DNA of 7,757 nt from UBA2256 sp964453055 (GTDB lineage: Bacteria > Spirochaetota > Spirochaetia > Treponematales > Rectinemataceae). Of this stretch, positions 5,979-7,757 are shown piece after piece; the first letter of the stretch is position 1; every line of letters begins with the position of its first letter. Below the pieces are notes generated by a model. It was not told the DNA's origin. It saw only the letters and a program-made list of their open reading frames with translations, and ran no database searches. The translations under genes were made by a program, and so were the position numbers. The stretch spans positions 1-7,757 of the forward strand of contig CAYVOD010000077.1 in the NCBI GenBank assembly GCA_964453055.1. Direction: 5' to 3'.

Positions 5979-6456
5979 ATGGAAGCACAGGAAATATTCA
6001 ATGGCGACATCGAAATAGATGAAAGCTATTTCGGTGGAGTTCGGAAAGGCAAACGCGGACGAGGAGCTGCTGGAAAAGTTATTGTATTCGGCATGCTAAA
6101 ACGTCATGGCAAGGTTTATACAGTCATTGTGGAGAATACTAAAGAAGCTACTCTAATGCCTGTTATAGCCAATAAAATCAAGCCTGATAGCGTTGTCTAT
6201 ACAGACACTTATCGCAGCTATGATGCATTGGATGTTAGTGAATTTCATCATCACAGGATTAATCATTCTGAAGTCTTTGTAAATCAGAAAAACCACATCA
6301 ATGGAATTGAAAACTTCTGGAATCAGGCAAAACGAGTTTTACGAAAATATAATGGGATAGATAAGAAATCGTTCCCGCTATTCTTACTTAAAGGAATGTG
6401 AATTCAGATTTAACTACGGGACACCAGCAAATCAGCTGAGGATTATGAAGAAATAG
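5979..6456 (+). pseudogene. IS1016-like (IS1595 family) transposase remnant
   Basis: This is the catalytic part of a DDE transposase of the IS1016 subgroup. An open frame of 140 codons runs to 6401. Hallmarks are IEIDESYFGG (11-20) with Asp14, RKGKRGRGAAGKVIVFG (22-38), KVYTVIV (45-51), VVYTDTYRSYD (72-82) with Asp76, and HINGIENFWNQAKR (106-119) with Glu111 and Lys118, giving a complete DDE-K set. Two defects are visible. About 55-60 N-terminal residues (the DNA-binding part) are absent. Near 6393 an extra G shifts the frame: removing it restores LKECEFRFNYGTPANQLRIMKK up to a TAG at 6454-6456, matching the family's usual C-terminus. The corrected length would be about 158 residues against roughly 215-220 expected. 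Its A+T-rich codons contrast with the host genes. The protein is probably inactive. Confidence 0.88.
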
Positions 6457-6466
6457 TGTCAAATAT

Positions 6467-6490
6467 AACAAATTTATCTACGCCAGCCCC
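6467..6490 (-). repeat. Probable right inverted repeat of the IS remnant
   Basis: Read on the minus strand from 6490, the sequence begins GGGGCTGGCGTAGATAAAT, a GGGGCTG-type terminus of the kind expected for IS1016 relatives. It lies about 10-35 nt after the transposase C-terminus, where a right end should be. The AT-rich octamer TTTTATTT at 6491-6498 could be one copy of the 8-bp target duplication typical of the IS1595 family, but no second copy is available to confirm it. Confidence 0.5.
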
Positions 6491-6511
6491 TTTTATTTTA
6501 TATCGGAAACA

Positions 6512-6528
6512 GGGACACAAATTGTCCC
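6512..6528. repeat. GGGACA/TGTCCC hairpin
   Basis: GGGACA (6512-6517) and TGTCCC (6523-6528) form a 6-bp perfect stem around CAAAT. GGGACA-type palindromes resemble the widespread REP-like repeats of many genomes. With only one copy in the window this cannot be tested. No U-tract follows on either strand. Confidence 0.45.
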
Positions 6529-6564
6529 ATCGACACGAATTTCGCTGCTTGTTTGTATTTGTTG

Positions 6565-6631
6565 TCTCTATAGAGAATATCGTCTAGACGGATAGGCGCG
6601 ATAAAAGGAAATTTTTGGATAACGCGATAAA
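6565..6631. repeat. Paired palindromes and a direct repeat
   Basis: TCTCTATAGAGA (6565-6576) is a perfect 12-bp palindrome and CGTCTAGACG (6581-6590) a perfect 10-bp palindrome, only 4 bp apart. They run into an imperfect direct repeat: GGATA then CGCGATAAA at 6590-6605, and again at 6617-6631, with CGCGATAAA exact at 6597-6605 and 6623-6631, 26 bp apart. The cluster looks like a protein-binding or recombination site, but no adjacent gene start explains it. Confidence 0.4.
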
Positions 6632-6713
6632 CTATCTATACTTGCTCAATAAAACAGGTCGCATACCTCACGGCTGGCGCGCCTTCCCGTTCAGCTTCCC
6701 TGGCCGAGGCCGA

Positions 6714-7757
6714 TCATCCTCGCTTTCCTTCTTTTTCCCGTTGGGCCGCGACGATTTCAGCGAATTCCGCGTCGCTCAAAAGGCTTCTCGCCTCGTTTCC
6801 CCTGCGTTTCACCTCTGCCAGTGCCTCGGCCATCGCCTCCTCGCTTAAATCGCCCAAGCCTAGTTCCTTGAGCTTGTAGACGATGGAGGGCTTGCCGCTT
6901 TTCTTGCCCAGGACGATCTTTCCCTTTCTTCCGGTGAGCTGGGGATGGGTGGCGAACATGGCCAGGGGATTTTCAACGACGAGGTTCACCCCGATTCCCG
7001 ATTCGCGGGTGAAATTCTCCTCGCCGACCACGGGCTTGTTCTGGGCGATCTTGACGCCGCTCAAGGATTCGACCAGGAGGGAGAGGTCCTTGAGGGCGCC
7101 GATGTCGTACTTCGTTTCGTAGCCGTATAGGAGCTCCAGGCCGAGGATGAGTTCTTCCAGGGCGGCGTTGCCCGTCCGCTCGCCGAGGCCGTTGACGCAG
7201 GAATGCACGACATCGGCGCCGGCTCCCACGGCAGCCAGTTCCGTCGCCACGCTCATTCCGAAGTCGTTATGGGTATGAATTTCCACGGGCAGCCCGCCTG
7301 TCAGGGCCTTGTACTTGCGCACCAGGTAGGCGATGGCCTCCGGAGAGGCGCAGCCCATGGTGTCTACCAGGCCTACCGAGTCCGGCGGGGATTCGCGCAT
7401 GATGAACTCGAACATCGCCTCTAGGTCCTCTTCCCTGGCCCTGGTGGCGTCGTAGGGAAAGAAGAGCGTATAGAGCCCCTTGGACCTAGCGTAGTTGATG
7501 ACCGGCGCGGTCTTTCGCGCCACGTCCTCCCAGGTCCACTTGAACTGGTGGACAAGCTTGGGATAACCGATGGGCACTTCGATCACCACGCCGTCGGAGC
7601 CGCAGGCGAGGGCCTTGTCCACGTCCTCGGCCATGGCCCGGGCGAAAGTGAAAATTTTTGCCTTGAGCCCGAGGGCGCTGATCTCGCCGATAGCCTCGAA
7701 GTCCTCTGGCGACACGGCGGGCATGCCGGCCTCGATCCTGTCCACCCCGACCGCGTC
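6714..7757 (-). CDS. LeuA/homocitrate synthase-like acyltransferase, N-terminus cut by window edge
   Basis: 347 residues are visible. The frame is still open at 7757, reading DAVGVDRIEAGMP, so the start and the first catalytic strand (the DRE-type motif) lie outside; roughly 40-50 residues are missing. This is a DRE-TIM metallolyase of the Claisen-condensation group (isopropylmalate, citramalate, homocitrate and Re-citrate synthases), joining an acyl-CoA to a 2-oxo acid. Visible motifs, numbered from the edge, are FFPYDATRAREEDLE (99-113), LVDTMGCASPEAI (130-142), the metal-binding HTHND (161-165), GLGERTGNAALEE (190-202) and ENFTRESGI (247-255), followed by a KKSGK block. The usual HQDG after ESGI is replaced by GVNL. 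The protein ends without the roughly 120-residue leucine-binding regulatory domain of LeuA. It is therefore more likely homocitrate synthase-like or another non-LeuA activity, and the substrate is undecided. Confidence 0.85.
   Translation of the reverse strand, partial: DAVGVDRIEAGMPAVSPEDFEAIGEISALGLKAKIFTFARAMAEDVDKALACGSDGVVIEVPIGYPKLVHQFKWTWEDVARKTAPVINYARSKGLYTLFFPYDATRAREEDLEAMFEFIMRESPPDSVGLVDTMGCASPEAIAYLVRKYKALTGGLPVEIHTHNDFGMSVATELAAVGAGADVVHSCVNGLGERTGNAALEELILGLELLYGYETKYDIGALKDLSLLVESLSGVKIAQNKPVVGEENFTRESGIGVNLVVENPLAMFATHPQLTGRKGKIVLGKKSGKPSIVYKLKELGLGDLSEEAMAEALAEVKRRGNEARSLLSDAEFAEIVAAQREKEGKRG

Larger units (their letters stand above)
5979..6490 (+). mobile_element. 5'-truncated IS1016-like insertion sequence
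   Basis: The span covers the transposase remnant plus the probable right terminus. Its GC content is well below that of the liv operon. The right end is proposed at 6490, after the inverted-repeat candidate. No matching left end (expected to begin GGGGCTGGCGTAG) occurs anywhere upstream in the window, so the left half has been lost. The left boundary given here is simply where recognisable transposase sequence begins. Confidence 0.65.
6491..6713. other. Low-GC, palindrome-rich convergent intergenic region
   Basis: This region lies between the right end of the IS remnant and the 3' end of the minus-strand acyltransferase gene. No gene is supported. It holds a hairpin (6512-6528), two perfect palindromes (6565-6576 and 6581-6590) and an imperfect direct repeat (6590-6605 and 6617-6631). 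Host-like GC content returns at about 6657. No U-tailed terminator for the acyltransferase gene could be found on the minus strand. Confidence 0.5.

Noticed and set aside
6615..6848. Plus-strand open frame of 77 codons across the acyltransferase 3' end
   Set aside because: It has no homology signal or ribosome site and runs antisense into a well-supported gene.

Overview
The window looks like a scaffold piece from a GC-rich Gram-negative bacterium. It contains a run of 100 Ns and is cut inside a gene at its right edge. The Gram-negative call rests on a cleavable signal peptide without a lipobox on the solute-binding protein. Coding sequence is strongly GC-biased at third positions, yet it uses AGG (Arg) and ATA (Ile) freely. 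That mix is seen in some spirochaetes, Synergistota and anaerobic deltaproteobacteria, but I cannot name a phylum from this sequence.

Layout. (1) 53-982, minus strand: a RarD-type DMT/EamA permease. (2) 983-1281: a divergent, AT-rich control region with a perfect 12-bp palindrome near rarD and three TCAAATTT octamers at helical spacing near livK. (3) 1282-5693, plus strand: a complete branched-chain amino acid type ABC uptake operon in the order livK-livH-livM-livG-livF. Two strong hairpins lie between livK and livH, livH/livM are 9 nt apart, and livM/livG and livG/livF overlap as TGATG. livM is interrupted by the 100-N gap. (4) 5694-5978: a non-coding stretch with several small hairpins and no recognised gene. 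(5) 5979-about 6490: an AT-richer, 5'-truncated and frameshifted IS1016-like (IS1595 family) transposase remnant with a probable right inverted repeat. (6) About 6491-6713: a low-GC, palindrome-rich convergent intergenic region. (7) 6714-7757, minus strand: a LeuA/homocitrate-synthase-like acyltransferase lacking its N-terminus at the window edge and lacking the C-terminal regulatory domain.

How it works together. LivK would capture a branched-chain or related amino acid in the periplasm. LivH and LivM form the membrane channel, and LivG and LivF power it with ATP. The hairpins after livK probably leave much more binding protein than membrane components. The RarD-like permease and the Claisen-type acyltransferase (a family that includes leucine, isoleucine and lysine biosynthesis enzymes) suggest an amino-acid-metabolism neighbourhood, but the functional link is inference. 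I found no clear new multi-gene system. The most unusual parts are the regulatory repeats, the tandem hairpins, the decayed IS and the unexplained DNA on either side of it.
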